The notes under the pieces: generated by a model | What the model was told of the DNA's origin: nothing | The model's input: the letters and a program-made list of their open reading frames with translations, nothing else | Database searches by the model: none | Made by a program: the position numbers and the translations under genes | Shown here: positions 27,644 through 37,839 of the stretch, in pieces | How the letters are laid out: every line of letters starts with the position of its first letter | Position numbering within the stretch: the first letter of the stretch is position 1 | Assembly (NCBI RefSeq): GCF_031323975.1 | Contig: NZ_JAVIWS010000001.1 | Coordinates: 992,001 to 1,056,000, forward strand | Source of the DNA: Escherichia ruysiae | GTDB taxonomy: Bacteria > Pseudomonadota > Gammaproteobacteria > Enterobacterales > Enterobacteriaceae | Direction of reading: 5' to 3' | Length of the DNA stretch: 64,000 nt

Positions 27644-29233
27644 ATGACGCAAACTCTGTTAGCGATTGAAAACTTGTCGGTGGGTTTTCGCCATCAGCAA
27701 ACTGTCCGTACCGTAGTGAATGATGTTTCACTACAGATTGAGGCTGGCGAAACGCTGGCGCTGGTGGGCGAGTCAGGTTCTGGCAAGAGCGTTACTGCGC
27801 TGTCGATTTTACGTCTGCTCCCTTCCCCGCCGGTAGAATATCTTGCTGGAGATATTCGTTTTCATGGCGAATCGCTACTTCATGCCAGCGAGCAAACGTT
27901 GCGCGGCGTACGCGGTAATAAGGTAGCCATGATCTTCCAGGAGCCAATGGTGTCGTTAAATCCATTGCATACTCTGGAAAAACAGCTTTATGAAGTGCTT
28001 TCACTCCATCGCGGGATGCGACGAGAAGCGGCACGTGGCGAGATATTAAATTGCCTTGATCGCGTCGGTATCCGTCAGGCAGCAAAACGACTGGCAGATT
28101 ACCCTCATCAGCTCTCAGGCGGCGAACGCCAGCGGGTGATGATTGCAATGGCGCTATTAACGCGCCCGGAATTATTAATTGCCGATGAACCGACCACCGC
28201 GCTGGACGTCTCTGTCCAGGCGCAGATTTTACAGCTGTTGCGCGAACTGCAAGGCGAGCTGAATATGGGTATGCTGTTTATTACTCATAACCTCAGCATT
28301 GTCAGAAAACTGGCCCACCGCGTGGCGGTAATGCAAAACGGTCGCTGTGTCGAGCAAAATAACGCCGCTACGCTATTTGCCTCACCCACACATCCTTACA
28401 CAAAAAAGCTACTCAACAGTGAACCGTCAGGCGACCCGGTGCCATTGCCAGAACCTGCCTCAACGTTGCTAGATGTTGAACAGCTTCAGGTTGCCTTCCC
28501 CATTCGTAAAGGGATCTTGAAGCGCATTGTGGATCATAATGTGGTGGTGAAAAACATCAGTTTTACGCTACGGGCGGGTGAAACACTGGGTTTAGTAGGC
28601 GAGTCAGGTTCCGGGAAAAGCACGACGGGACTGGCGCTGCTGAGACTGATTAACTCTCAGGGCAGCATTATCTTTGACGGTCAGCCACTGCAAAATTTAA
28701 ATCGCCGCCAGCTGTTACCTATTCGTCATCGCATTCAGGTGGTATTTCAGGATCCAAACTCCTCGCTCAACCCACGACTCAACGTATTGCAGATAATTGA
28801 GGAAGGGTTGCGGGTTCACCAGCCGACGCTTTCTGCCGCACAACGCGAAGAACAAGTGAAAGCCGTGATGCATGAAGTGGGGTTAGATCCTGAAACACGC
28901 CACCGCTATCCGGCAGAGTTTTCCGGGGGGCAACGACAACGCATAGCGATTGCCAGAGCGTTGATTCTTAAGCCTTCACTGATCATTCTTGATGAGCCAA
29001 CATCGTCGCTCGACAAAACGGTACAGGCGCAAATATTGACGCTATTGAAATCATTGCAACAAAAGCATCAACTGGCCTATTTGTTTATCAGCCACGATTT
29101 ACACGTTGTCCGCGCGCTATGTCATCAGGTTATCGTACTGCGACAGGGGGAAGTGGTGGAACAAGGACCGTGCGCGCGCGTATTTGCCGCACCACAGCAG
29201 GAGTATACGCGTCAGCTACTGGCGTTAAGCTGA
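27644..29233 (+). CDS. yejF: YejF, duplicated ABC importer ATPase
   Basis: 529 residues from ATG 27644, two fused ATPase domains. Domain 1: Walker A GESGSGKS (about 42-49), signature LSGGERQRV, Walker [13 protein letters not shown]. Domain 2: Walker [10 protein letters not shown] (about 319-327), signature FSGGQRQRI, Walker [13 protein letters not shown]. All motifs look intact in both halves. Energises the YejB/YejE permease. The fusion replaces the separate D and F subunits of Opp and Dpp systems. Confidence 0.96.
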   Translation: MTQTLLAIENLSVGFRHQQTVRTVVNDVSLQIEAGETLALVGESGSGKSVTALSILRLLPSPPVEYLAGDIRFHGESLLHASEQTLRGVRGNKVAMIFQEPMVSLNPLHTLEKQLYEVLSLHRGMRREAARGEILNCLDRVGIRQAAKRLADYPHQLSGGERQRVMIAMALLTRPELLIADEPTTALDVSVQAQILQLLRELQGELNMGMLFITHNLSIVRKLAHRVAVMQNGRCVEQNNAATLFASPTHPYTKKLLNSEPSGDPVPLPEPASTLLDVEQLQVAFPIRKGILKRIVDHNVVVKNISFTLRAGETLGLVGESGSGKSTTGLALLRLINSQGSIIFDGQPLQNLNRRQLLPIRHRIQVVFQDPNSSLNPRLNVLQIIEEGLRVHQPTLSAAQREEQVKAVMHEVGLDPETRHRYPAEFSGGQRQRIAIARALILKPSLIILDEPTSSLDKTVQAQILTLLKSLQQKHQLAYLFISHDLHVVRALCHQVIVLRQGEVVEQGPCARVFAAPQQEYTRQLLALS

Positions 29234-29236
29234 CGC

Positions 29237-29581
29237 TTAAAAAGGATTGTAATTTGAGAAGGGCTCGGCAATTGCCACACCAAAATTTTTCAATCGGCAT
29301 GTCGCCGCAAACTCATCATGGCGATTTACAAACAGGCACGGCTCACCTTCACACTCCAGTACCGAGCATGGAACTTCAATGTCGCTTAACGCCTGGCTTA
29401 GTTTGTACATCACCGACCATGCATTATCACCATCCGGGCTAAGCAATTTAAGCGCCACCAGGCTGTTGTCACCGCACGGTCCATTTTGCGGAATCGGTTC
29501 AACCTTCGAACCTGCGAAACCAGCAGACCAGCGATAGTTCTGCGGCAGTCGATGGACGATTGAGAGTTGTAATGAAGTCAC
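29237..29581 (-). CDS. yejG: YejG, small conserved protein
   Basis: 114 residues, soluble, no signal peptide or membrane helix. The sequence ([20 protein letters not shown] at the start, [15 protein letters not shown] in the middle) is restricted to enterobacteria as far as I know. Loss in E. coli has been associated with altered aminoglycoside sensitivity; no biochemical role is established. Convergent with yejF, whose stop lies 3 bases away. Upstream is a 332-base gap containing a perfect FNR-type dyad. Confidence 0.85.
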   Translation of the reverse strand: MTSLQLSIVHRLPQNYRWSAGFAGSKVEPIPQNGPCGDNSLVALKLLSPDGDNAWSVMYKLSQALSDIEVPCSVLECEGEPCLFVNRHDEFAATCRLKNFGVAIAEPFSNYNPF

Positions 29582-29795
29582 TTATTTTCCCCGGAAGCAC
29601 ATTTACTTCACAATTTGTTTACATCAATTTTAACACATCAACAACAACCCGTCTTTAAACAGATCGTAAAGATTGATGCCTCGCCTGCGTGGCCTCTATG
29701 GCTCTGATTTAAATAATATCTGCGGGCGTGGTCACGTTTGCGGGGCTATATGTACCCGTTTCTGCGATCTAACTCAACCTTTTTAACTACAATGA

Positions 29796-29811
29796 TGTGA
29801 CTTTTTACACA
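29796..29811. promoter_or_regulatory. CRP-like dyad
   Basis: TGTGA-CTTTTT-ACACA matches the CRP consensus TGTGA-N6-TCACA in nine of ten positions. No promoter hexamers at a standard distance stand out on either strand, so function is uncertain. Confidence 0.4.
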
Positions 29812-29862
29812 AATTGATTTTACATAAAATAAACAAATGACGGGAGGCTGATAGATTTGCGG

Positions 29863-29876
29863 TTGATATGCATCAA
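29863..29876. promoter_or_regulatory. Perfect FNR-type dyad
   Basis: TTGAT-ATGC-ATCAA matches the FNR consensus TTGAT-N4-ATCAA at all ten defined positions. It lies 38 bases beyond the bcr stop. The only gene reading away from it nearby is yejG, 280 bases off. Confidence 0.55.
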
Positions 29877-29880
29877 CAAA

Positions 29881-29898
29881 GGAAGCCTTTTAGCTTCC
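29881..29898 (-). terminator. Likely bcr terminator
   Basis: On the minus strand GGAAGC-TAAAAG-GCTTCC is followed by TTTG and TTG, a short stem with a modest T tract, 15 bases after the bcr stop. Confidence 0.6.
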
Positions 29899-29913
29899 CC
29901 GTTGTGCAATAGA

Positions 29914-31104
29914 TCACCGTTTTTTCGGCCGACTGGCGTACAGACAGAAGAGAATGGAGCAGGTCGCACAGAACGCAATCGACCAGATCATCGGCCATGC
30001 GGAGTTAAAGGTCGCAAGGGAGAGCAATGCACCGACAATGGCGCCAATACCAAAGCGGAAGGTTCCTGCCAGCGATGATGCCGTTCCCGCCATATGGGGA
30101 AACTCATCCAGAATGACCGCCATCGCATTGGATGACACCATCGACACGCAGCCCACAAACGCCGCCACACCAACCACCAGCGACCAGAACCCCAACCCCA
30201 GCAGCGCACTGATGACCATCCACGCTGCCATAATAAATTGAATCCACAGCCCCGACCGGAACATATTCAGCGCGCCAATGCGGCGAACAAAGCGACTGTT
30301 AAAGATGGTCATCACGAACAAGAAAACAATATTCAGCGCAAAGTAATAACCAAAGTTTTCCGGCGCGACGTGGTTAATTTCAATGTAGACAAACGGTCCG
30401 GCGCTTAAGAATGAGAACATCCCGGCAAAGCTGAAACCGCTGGCCAGCATATAACTCAGGACGCGCTTATGGCGGAACAGTGCGGCAAAGTTGCCAATGG
30501 TGGTACGGATGTGAAACGGCTGACGACGCTCCGGCGGTAACGTTTCTTTGATCAGGAAGAAGATCATCGCCGAAGCCAGAATCGCCGCCACGGCGAGGAT
30601 CCAGAAAATGTAATGCCAGCTCAGCCACACCAGCACCCAGCCGCCAACAATCGGCGCCATCAGAGGCGCGATGGTCGTTACCAGCATGACAAACGACATC
30701 ATCCGCGAGAACTCTTCTTTCGGGTAGATGTCGCGCATCAGGGCGTTGATGACCACGCTGGCCGCCGCCGCTGCCAGCCCGTGAAAGAAACGCATCACAA
30801 TCAGCTGATCGATAGTTTGCGCCAGTGCACACGCCACCGCCGCCGCAGCAAATACCAGCGTACCGCCAAGAACCACCGGCTTACGCCCGAAGCTATCTGC
30901 CATCGGCCCGTAGATTAACTGCCCCAACGCAAAACCCAGAATATAGGTACTCAGGGTCATCTGCGTACTGCCCGCTGGCACACCAAACTGCGCAGAAATC
31001 ACTGGCAGCGCGGGCAGATACATATCAATCGACAGCGGCATCAACATGGCCAGCAGGCCAAGGATAAAAACAATAGCAAACGACGAATGCTGTCGGGTGG
31101 TCAC
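29914..31104 (-). CDS. bcr: Bcr, bicyclomycin/sulfonamide efflux pump (MFS)
   Basis: 396-residue drug:proton antiporter of the DHA1 family with 12 membrane helices. The loop 2-3 motif is [16 protein letters not shown] (about residues 66-81) and the antiporter helix-5 motif appears as [18 protein letters not shown] (about 142-159). Exports bicyclomycin, sulfonamides and, in K-12, cysteine when overproduced. It is 27 bases downstream of rsuA in the same orientation, so the two may share a transcript. Confidence 0.95.
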   Translation of the reverse strand: MTTRQHSSFAIVFILGLLAMLMPLSIDMYLPALPVISAQFGVPAGSTQMTLSTYILGFALGQLIYGPMADSFGRKPVVLGGTLVFAAAAVACALAQTIDQLIVMRFFHGLAAAAASVVINALMRDIYPKEEFSRMMSFVMLVTTIAPLMAPIVGGWVLVWLSWHYIFWILAVAAILASAMIFFLIKETLPPERRQPFHIRTTIGNFAALFRHKRVLSYMLASGFSFAGMFSFLSAGPFVYIEINHVAPENFGYYFALNIVFLFVMTIFNSRFVRRIGALNMFRSGLWIQFIMAAWMVISALLGLGFWSLVVGVAAFVGCVSMVSSNAMAVILDEFPHMAGTASSLAGTFRFGIGAIVGALLSLATFNSAWPMIWSIAFCATCSILFCLYASRPKKR

Positions 31105-31131
31105 AACGGGCTCCTGAAAGTTATTAAAGTG

Positions 31132-31827
31132 TTAGACGACGCTGGCAACTTCTTCTTCAGTTAATGGACGATATTCACCGGGTGCTAAATCAGCATCCAG
31201 CGTAATGCCGCCAATACGTTCACGATGCAGCTCAACCACGTGGTTACCCACGGCGGCGAACATGCGTTTCACCTGATGATAACGCCCTTCGCTGATGGTC
31301 AGACGTACCTGCGTCGGCGTAATCACTTCCAGCACAGCAGGCTTAGTGAGATCTTTTTCGTTATGTAACTGCACGCCTTTAGCAAACTGCTCTGCCGTAT
31401 CGGCTGCCACCGGGGACTCCAGCGTCACCAGGTAGGTTTTCTCGCAATGATGACGTGGAGAAGTAATGCGGTGCGACCACTGACCATCGTCAGTCATCAG
31501 CACCAGGCCGGTAGTGTCGATATCCAGCCGCCCTGCTGCGTGTAGTTTCCACGCCACAGGTTCATCCAGAAAATAGAGCACCGTTGGGTGATCCGGATCG
31601 TCAGTAGAACAAACATAGCCCTGAGGCTTATTGAGCATGAAGTAACGTGGTCCGTGTTGCTGTGCCAGCGGGTTTCCATCGTAAGCCACACTGTGTTCAG
31701 GGAGCAGTTTAAACGCTGCATTGCGGACGATTTCGCCATCGACGGTGACACGAGTGGCACGGATTTCACGCCCGGCAATAGCACGGCTAACGCCGAGTTG
31801 CTGTGCGATAAATTTATCAAGTCGCAT
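31132..31827 (-). CDS. rsuA: RsuA, 16S rRNA pseudouridine(516) synthase
   Basis: 231 residues from ATG 31827; a longer in-frame form to 31923 lacks conserved sequence. An N-terminal S4 RNA-binding domain ([20 protein letters not shown], residues 1-60) precedes the RsuA/TruA-fold catalytic domain. Catalytic Asp102 lies in [19 protein letters not shown]. The C-terminal motif [16 protein letters not shown] (about 188-203) is typical. Modifies U516 of 16S rRNA. Divergent from radD with about 150 bases between starts. Confidence 0.95.
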   Translation of the reverse strand: MRLDKFIAQQLGVSRAIAGREIRATRVTVDGEIVRNAAFKLLPEHSVAYDGNPLAQQHGPRYFMLNKPQGYVCSTDDPDHPTVLYFLDEPVAWKLHAAGRLDIDTTGLVLMTDDGQWSHRITSPRHHCEKTYLVTLESPVAADTAEQFAKGVQLHNEKDLTKPAVLEVITPTQVRLTISEGRYHQVKRMFAAVGNHVVELHRERIGGITLDADLAPGEYRPLTEEEVASVV

Positions 31828-31976
31828 GTGTGTGATTTTGCCTGTAAAAAACGGAGGTCGGGTAATGACCCGAAAATCTGAACTGTTGTTCGCCCAGTAT
31901 AGCGGTCTAATAACTTCCCTCAAGAGAAAAAGATCCGTGGCATACTATTAGCAGAATAATCTACCTACGCGAGACC

Positions 31977-33737
31977 ATGATTTTTACACTCCGTCCATAT
32001 CAGCAAGAAGCCGTGGATGCCACGCTCAACCATTTTCGTCGTCATAAAACTCCTGCCGTTATCGTGCTGCCTACTGGTGCAGGTAAAAGCCTGGTGATAG
32101 CGGAACTGGCACGGCTGGCGCGTGGTCGCGTGCTGGTGCTGGCGCACGTCAAAGAGCTGGTGGCGCAAAACCATGCAAAATATCAGGCTCTGGGGCTGGA
32201 AGCCGATATTTTTGCCGCCGGGCTGAAGCGTAAAGAGAGCCACGGTAAAGTGGTGTTTGGCAGCGTGCAGTCGGTCGCACGCAATCTCGATGCCTTTCAG
32301 GGTGAATTTTCGCTGTTGATTGTCGATGAATGCCACCGCATTGGCGACGATGAAGAGAGCCAGTATCAGCAAATCCTTACTCACCTGACAAAAGTGAATC
32401 CCCACTTACGCCTGTTGGGGCTGACCGCCACGCCTTTTCGGCTGGGCAAAGGCTGGATCTACCAGTTCCATTATCACGGCATGGTACGTGGCGACGAGAA
32501 AGCCCTTTTCCGTGACTGCATTTATGAGCTGCCGCTGCGTTATATGATTAAACACGGCTATCTGACGCCACCAGAACGGCTTGATATGCCGGTAGTGCAA
32601 TACGATTTCAGCCGCTTGCAGGCACAGAGTAATGGGCTGTTCAGCGAAGCCGATCTCAACCGCGAGCTGAAAAAACAACAACGTATTACGCCGCACATCA
32701 TCAGCCAGATTATGGAGTTCGCCGCAACGCGCAAAGGGGTGATGATTTTCGCCGCGACGGTTGAACACGCAAAAGAGATTGTGGGATTGCTGCCCGCCGA
32801 AGATGCAGCACTCATTACCGGTGACACACCCGGCGCTGAACGTGATGTATTAATTGAAGATTTTAAAGCCCAGCGTTTTCGCTATCTGGTCAACGTTGCG
32901 GTACTGACCACCGGATTTGACGCCCCGCACGTCGATCTTATCGCCATCCTGCGCCCTACTGAATCAGTGAGTCTTTACCAACAAATTGTCGGACGCGGTC
33001 TGCGTCTGGCGCCCGGCAAGACTGATTGCTTAATTCTTGATTATGCGGGTAATCCTCACGATCTCTACGCGCCAGAAGTTGGCACCCCAAAAGGCAAAAG
33101 TGACAACGTTCCGGTACAGGTTTTCTGCCCTGCCTGCGGTTTTGCCAACACCTTCTGGGGCAAAACGACCGCCGACGGTACATTGATTGAACACTTTGGT
33201 CGTCGCTGTCAGGGGTGGTTTGAAGATGACGACGGTCATCGCGAACAGTGTGACTTCCGTTTCCGTTTTAAAAATTGCCCACAATGTAACGCGGAAAACG
33301 ATATTGCCGCCCGACGCTGCCGCGAATGTGACACGGTACTGGTTGATCCAGACGACATGTTAAAAGCGGCGCTACGACTCAAAGACGCGCTGGTATTACG
33401 CTGTAGCGGCATGTCTTTGCAGCATGGTCACGACGAGAAAGGCGAATGGCTGAAAATCACCTATTACGATGAAGACGGCGCGGATGTGAGTGAGCGTTTC
33501 CGTCTACAAACGCCCGCCCAGCGTACCGCCTTCGAACAACTTTTTATCCGCCCGCATACGCGCACACCGGGCATCCCTCTGCGCTGGATCACCGCTGCCG
33601 ATATCCTCGCCCAGCAAGCGTTACTGCGCCATCCGGATTTTGTTGTTGCCCGCATGAAAGGTCAGTACTGGCAAGTGCGTGAAAAAGTGTTCGATTACGA
33701 AGGTCGTTTTCGTCGGGCGCATGAATTACGCGGTTAA
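31977..33737 (+). CDS. radD: RadD (YejH), SF2 helicase-like DNA repair protein
   Basis: 586 residues. Superfamily 2 ATPase core: motif I LPTGAGKS (about 33-40), motif [10 protein letters not shown] (about 108-115), motif [13 protein letters not shown] (about 141-150), motif [15 protein letters not shown] (about 336-348). A C-terminal zinc-binding region has CPACGF, later CPQCN and CREC (about 382-445). RadD interacts with SSB and aids RecA-mediated strand exchange and double-strand break repair in E. coli. ATG 31977 follows GCGAGA. Confidence 0.94.
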   Translation: MIFTLRPYQQEAVDATLNHFRRHKTPAVIVLPTGAGKSLVIAELARLARGRVLVLAHVKELVAQNHAKYQALGLEADIFAAGLKRKESHGKVVFGSVQSVARNLDAFQGEFSLLIVDECHRIGDDEESQYQQILTHLTKVNPHLRLLGLTATPFRLGKGWIYQFHYHGMVRGDEKALFRDCIYELPLRYMIKHGYLTPPERLDMPVVQYDFSRLQAQSNGLFSEADLNRELKKQQRITPHIISQIMEFAATRKGVMIFAATVEHAKEIVGLLPAEDAALITGDTPGAERDVLIEDFKAQRFRYLVNVAVLTTGFDAPHVDLIAILRPTESVSLYQQIVGRGLRLAPGKTDCLILDYAGNPHDLYAPEVGTPKGKSDNVPVQVFCPACGFANTFWGKTTADGTLIEHFGRRCQGWFEDDDGHREQCDFRFRFKNCPQCNAENDIAARRCRECDTVLVDPDDMLKAALRLKDALVLRCSGMSLQHGHDEKGEWLKITYYDEDGADVSERFRLQTPAQRTAFEQLFIRPHTRTPGIPLRWITAADILAQQALLRHPDFVVARMKGQYWQVREKVFDYEGRFRRAHELRG

Positions 33738-33753
33738 TGGTAGTTTTGATTGA

Positions 33754-34146
<393 letters not shown>

Positions 34147-34162
34147 TTGCTGAATAAGTTGT

Positions 34163-34190
34163 AAAAAACCCCGCTCCGGCGGGGTTTTTT
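34163..34190 (+). terminator. Intrinsic terminator after rplY
   Basis: AAAAAACCCCGC and GCGGGGTTTTTT pair around TCCG. The symmetric A and T runs make it usable from both directions, though only rplY needs it. Confidence 0.93.
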
Positions 34191-34202
34191 GTATCCGCAG
34201 AT

Positions 34203-34292
34203 TATGCCTGATGCGACGCAGTGCGTCTTATCAGGCATACAGGTATTACCGTTATTTGCAGGCCAGAGAAGGCGTCACGCCGCATCTGGCAT
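34203..34292. repeat. BIME (two inverted REP units) between rplY and yejK
   Basis: First unit GCCTGATGCGACGCAGTGCG then TCTTATCAGGC (34206-34236); second, inverted, AGGCCAGAGAAGGCGTCACG then CCGCATCTGGC (34260-34290). They separate convergent rplY and yejK. Confidence 0.88.
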
Positions 34293-34309
34293 TCATAACA
34301 CAAAACCGA

Positions 34310-35317
34310 TTAATTGCCGCCGGACGTCCGGCGCTGCAATTGATCGCGCAGGTTCGGCGGCGTGCCTTTAATGGTCAGGGTATCGGTCGCCGGGTCCCAG
34401 AAAATCCGTTCGCCTAACAGCATTGCATCAAAGTTGATGGTTAAGCCACCACCACTACCGGCAAACTTAGTCAACTGACGCAGCGTGCTACGATCTGCCG
34501 GGAAGCTCTCTTCCAGTTCATAGCCTTTTTCAGCCGCAAATTCCGTGAAGCTCACTTCGCTGACGCCCGCCAGTTCTTTCGACAGCGACTCCAGCTCGAT
34601 CTCTTCGCCCGCCTGCAATTGCTCATTACAGTAGCTATAAACCTGCTGGCGAACGTTCTGCCGTTCTGCTTTATCCAGTTGCGCTTCGGCGGTAAAGTCA
34701 TCGACCGCCTGTAACAGTCCACGGTTTTGCGCTTTCGCATTCAATCCTTCGCTGGCACCGAGGAAGTCCATAAAGAAATCAGCCACTTTGCGCCCTACTC
34801 GCCCTTTCAGGAAAGTGAGATAACGGGTCGATTCTGGATTGGTTTCCCACTCGGTCAAATCGATACGCGCAACGATATCAGCATGATTAATATCGAGATA
34901 ATGGGTTGGGTTGATGTCGAGGTTTTCGTTAACGCGCATACTGCTTAAATTGTTCAGTACGCAAATCAGCAAATACTCAACCGCCAGATAGCGATAGTGA
35001 CAAAACAGCACGAAGCCGCCGTCAGCAAAAGGATATTTCGCCAGTTCGTCACGCAGGCGACCAGTTGCTGCCCGACTAAATGCCAGAAAGTCTTCTTCGC
35101 CCTGACGCTGTAAGCGCAGCGTCTGCGCCAGTTCACTCTCCTCGCTAAACAAACCGTAGGCTTTATTCTTGGCGCTATAGACACGATGCAGCTCCGCCAC
35201 CATCTCAACGACGGTTTCCGTCGGTTCCAGCAATGAATCGCGCAGCACCAGCTCAAGGTTCTGCTCATCACGCTTGATAAGCTGGTGCAGAGCAATCTGG
35301 TTGATATCCAGACTCAT
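34310..35317 (-). CDS. yejK: YejK (NdpA), nucleoid-associated protein
   Basis: 335 residues, soluble, NdpA/YejK family found on isolated nucleoids. The start [20 protein letters not shown] and the block [20 protein letters not shown] near 190 are conserved. Acidic overall with no classical DNA-binding motif visible. YejK has been reported to interact with topoisomerases. Divergent from yejL over a 181-base gap. Confidence 0.93.
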   Translation of the reverse strand: MSLDINQIALHQLIKRDEQNLELVLRDSLLEPTETVVEMVAELHRVYSAKNKAYGLFSEESELAQTLRLQRQGEEDFLAFSRAATGRLRDELAKYPFADGGFVLFCHYRYLAVEYLLICVLNNLSSMRVNENLDINPTHYLDINHADIVARIDLTEWETNPESTRYLTFLKGRVGRKVADFFMDFLGASEGLNAKAQNRGLLQAVDDFTAEAQLDKAERQNVRQQVYSYCNEQLQAGEEIELESLSKELAGVSEVSFTEFAAEKGYELEESFPADRSTLRQLTKFAGSGGGLTINFDAMLLGERIFWDPATDTLTIKGTPPNLRDQLQRRTSGGN

Positions 35318-35498
35318 GATAAACTCTCCTTTTAGACCGGGCGGTATTCAACCACCGCTGGTTAAGCGACGCAATAAAAGATGGCGGTCATTTTACAGAA
35401 GGTGGCGTAACGCGAATGATTTAAAGTATAAAAAAGCAGAAAAAAAACCGTTGCTACGGTAATATGTTGCCCTTTCATCAACTAACTGATTTCGATTT

Positions 35499-35726
35499 AT
35501 GCCACAAATTTCCCGCTACAGTGATGAACAGGTTGAACAATTGCTCGCAGAGCTGCTCAACGTACTGGAAAAACATAAGGCTCCGACCGACCTTTCCCTG
35601 ATGGTGTTAGGCAATATGGTCACCAACCTTATCAACACCAGCATTGCCCCGGCTCAGCGCCAGGCGATTGCCAACTCTTTTGCCCGCGCCTTACAGTCCT
35701 CTATCAACGAAGACAAAGCGCACTAA
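35499..35726 (+). CDS. yejL: YejL, small conserved protein (UPF0352)
   Basis: 75 residues, all-helical by appearance ([20 protein letters not shown], then [16 protein letters not shown]). Function unknown. It starts with a weak ribosome binding site and ends 19 bases before lapC, so it is the first gene of a yejL-lapC unit. Homologues are known to form dimeric helical bundles; no catalytic residues are evident. Confidence 0.9.
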
Positions 35727-35745
35727 GGGAAACAGATAACAGGTT

Positions 35746-37506
35746 ATGGTAACTCATCGTCAGCGCTACCGTGAAAAAGTCTCCCAGATGGTCAGTTGGG
35801 GGCACTGGTTTGCACTGTTCAATATTCTGCTTTCGCTCGTCATTGGCAGCCGTTACCTGTTTATCGCCGACTGGCCGACAACGCTTGCGGGTCGTATTTA
35901 TTCCTACGTAAGCATTATCGGTCATTTCAGCTTTCTGGTGTTCGCCACCTATTTGCTGATCCTCTTCCCGCTGACCTTTATTGTCGGCTCCCAGAGGCTG
36001 ATGAGGTTTTTGTCCGTCATTCTGGCAACAGCGGGAATGACGCTATTACTGATCGATAGCGAAGTCTTTACCCGTTTCCATCTCCATCTTAATCCCATCG
36101 TCTGGCAGTTGGTTATCAACCCGGACGAAAATGAGATGGCGCGCGACTGGCAGCTGATGTTCATCAGTGTGCCGGTAATATTATTGCTTGAACTGGTATT
36201 TGCGACGTGGAGCTGGCAAAAGCTGCGCAGCCTGACACGTCGTCGGCGCTTCGCCCGTCCGCTGGCCGCATTCTTATTCATCGCCTTTATTGCCTCGCAT
36301 GTGGTTTATATTTGGGCCGATGCTAACTTCTATCGCCCGATCACCATGCAGCGCGCCAACCTGCCGCTTTCGTACCCGATGACGGCGCGACGTTTTCTTG
36401 AGAAGCATGGCTTGCTTGATGCACAAGAGTATCAACGCCGTCTTATTGAGCAAGGCAATCCAGATGCTGTTTCCGTACAGTATCCGTTAAGCGAACTGCG
36501 CTACCGCGATATGGGCACCGGGCAAAACGTCTTGCTGATTACTGTCGATGGACTGAACTACTCACGCTTTGAGAAGCAGATGCCTGCGCTGGCAGGCTTT
36601 GCGGAACAAAATATTTCGTTCACGCGCCATATGAGTTCCGGCAACACGACCGACAACGGCATCTTTGGCCTGTTCTATGGCATATCGCCAAGTTATATGG
36701 ACGGCATTCTGTCGACCCGTACACCTGCGGCATTAATTACCGCGCTTAACCAGCAAGGATATCAACTGGGGTTATTCTCATCCGATGGCTTTACCAGCCC
36801 GTTGTATCGTCAGGCATTGTTGTCAGACTTCTCAATGCCGAGCGTTCGCACGCAATCCGATGAGCAGACTGCTACACAGTGGATCAACTGGCTGAGCCGC
36901 TACGCGCAAGAAGATAATCGCTGGTTCTCATGGGTATCTTTCAATGGCACCAACATTGACGACAGCAACCAGCAAGCATTTGCACGGAAATATAGCCGCG
37001 CGGCAGGTAATGTCGATGACCAGATTAACCGCGTTCTTGATGCGCTGAAAGCGTCCGGCAAGCTGGACAATACGGTGGTGATTATTACTGCCGGTCGGGG
37101 CATTCCGCTGGTCGAAGAGGAAGAAACCTTTGACTGGTCCCACGGTCATCTTCAGGTGCCGTTAGTGATTCACTGGCCAGGCACACCGGCACAGCGAATT
37201 AATACCCTGACCGACCATACCGATCTGATGACCACGCTGATGCAACGTCTGCTACACGTCAGCACACCAGCGAGCGAATATTCGCAAGGTCAGGATTTGT
37301 TCAACCCTGAGCGCCGTCATTACTGGGTGACTGCGGCGAATAACGATACGCTGGCAATTACCACCCCGAAAATGACGCTGGTACTGAACAATAACGGTAA
37401 ATACCGCACTTACAACTTACGTGGCGAAAGAGTGAAAGACGAAAAACCACAGTTAAGTTTGTTATTGCAAGTGCTGACAGACGAGAAGCGTTTCATCGCT
37501 AACTGA
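35746..37506 (+). CDS. yejM: LapC (YejM/PbgA), inner-membrane regulator of lipopolysaccharide synthesis
   Basis: 586 residues. Five N-terminal membrane helices (about 20-190), then a linker and a periplasmic alkaline-phosphatase/sulfatase-like domain (about 240-586). It senses lipid A in the periplasmic leaflet and, with LapB, sets FtsH-mediated degradation of LpxC. The domain keeps ITVDGLNYSRF and GNTTDNGIFGLFYG but departs from a full phosphatase metal site, consistent with the reported weak or absent enzymatic activity. Essential in K-12 (membrane part). ATG 35746 follows AACAGGTT. A perfect hairpin overlaps the stop codon. Confidence 0.95.
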   Translation: MVTHRQRYREKVSQMVSWGHWFALFNILLSLVIGSRYLFIADWPTTLAGRIYSYVSIIGHFSFLVFATYLLILFPLTFIVGSQRLMRFLSVILATAGMTLLLIDSEVFTRFHLHLNPIVWQLVINPDENEMARDWQLMFISVPVILLLELVFATWSWQKLRSLTRRRRFARPLAAFLFIAFIASHVVYIWADANFYRPITMQRANLPLSYPMTARRFLEKHGLLDAQEYQRRLIEQGNPDAVSVQYPLSELRYRDMGTGQNVLLITVDGLNYSRFEKQMPALAGFAEQNISFTRHMSSGNTTDNGIFGLFYGISPSYMDGILSTRTPAALITALNQQGYQLGLFSSDGFTSPLYRQALLSDFSMPSVRTQSDEQTATQWINWLSRYAQEDNRWFSWVSFNGTNIDDSNQQAFARKYSRAAGNVDDQINRVLDALKASGKLDNTVVIITAGRGIPLVEEEETFDWSHGHLQVPLVIHWPGTPAQRINTLTDHTDLMTTLMQRLLHVSTPASEYSQGQDLFNPERRHYWVTAANNDTLAITTPKMTLVLNNNGKYRTYNLRGERVKDEKPQLSLLLQVLTDEKRFIAN

Positions 37507-37526
37507 TTAATTATAAATCAGTTAGC
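37498..37526 (+). other. Perfect hairpin over the lapC stop codon
   Basis: GCTAACTGATT (37498-37508) and AATCAGTTAGC (37516-37526) form an 11-bp perfect stem with a 7-base AT loop, and the TGA stop lies in the left arm. No T-run follows, so it is unlikely to terminate by itself; it may protect the mRNA end. Confidence 0.6.
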
Positions 37527-37538
37527 AAAATATCTTAC

Positions 37539-37569
37539 TTGCAATCGGTGTGGAAAACGGTAGTATAAG
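37539..37569 (+). promoter_or_regulatory. Likely proL promoter
   Basis: TTGCAA at 37539-37544 and TAGTAT at 37561-37566 (spacing 16) or TATAAG at 37564-37569 precede the tRNA by about a dozen bases. Confidence 0.55.
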
Positions 37570-37580
37570 CAGCCACGAGT

Positions 37581-37657
37581 CGGCACGTAGCGCAGCCTGG
37601 TAGCGCACCGTCATGGGGTGTCGGGGGTCGGAGGTTCAAATCCTCTCGTGCCGACCA
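37581..37657 (+). tRNA. proL: tRNA-Pro (anticodon GGG)
   Basis: 77 bases from CGGCACG to the encoded CCA end. Acceptor arms CGGCACG/CGTGCCG pair fully, the D arm is GCGC-AGCCTGGTA-GCGC, and the T arm is GAGG-TTCAAATC-CCTC-like. The anticodon loop ATGGGGT places GGG at 34-36. It reads CCC and CCU codons. One anticodon-stem pair is T-T, as in K-12 proL. Confidence 0.97.
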
Positions 37658-37668
37658 AAAATCCCAAG

Positions 37669-37697
37669 AAAACCAACCTTTACGGTTGGTTTTTTTA
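37669..37697 (+). terminator. Intrinsic terminator after proL
   Basis: AAAACCAACC (37669-37678) and GGTTGGTTTT (37684-37693) with TTTT beyond, 11 bases after the tRNA. Confidence 0.9.
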
Positions 37698-37839
37698 TAT
37701 CCACAGCATTGTCTTGCTACCCTCACTTGCAGTTTTACTACATGCCCATACATAAAATGGGGTAACATTCACGCGCCTGGTAGCGTTACCAACGCTACGC
37801 TCAAACATAATGATTCTAATAAAACCTCAGGAGACTACT

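Larger units (their letters stand above)
29582..29913. other. yejG-bcr intergenic region
   Basis: 332 bases without an open frame that I can support. It holds the bcr terminator hairpin (near 29881-29898), a perfect TTGAT-N4-ATCAA dyad (29863-29876) and a CRP-like dyad (29796-29811). Both dyads lie 215-295 bases from the yejG start, far for yejG control. Confidence 0.6.
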
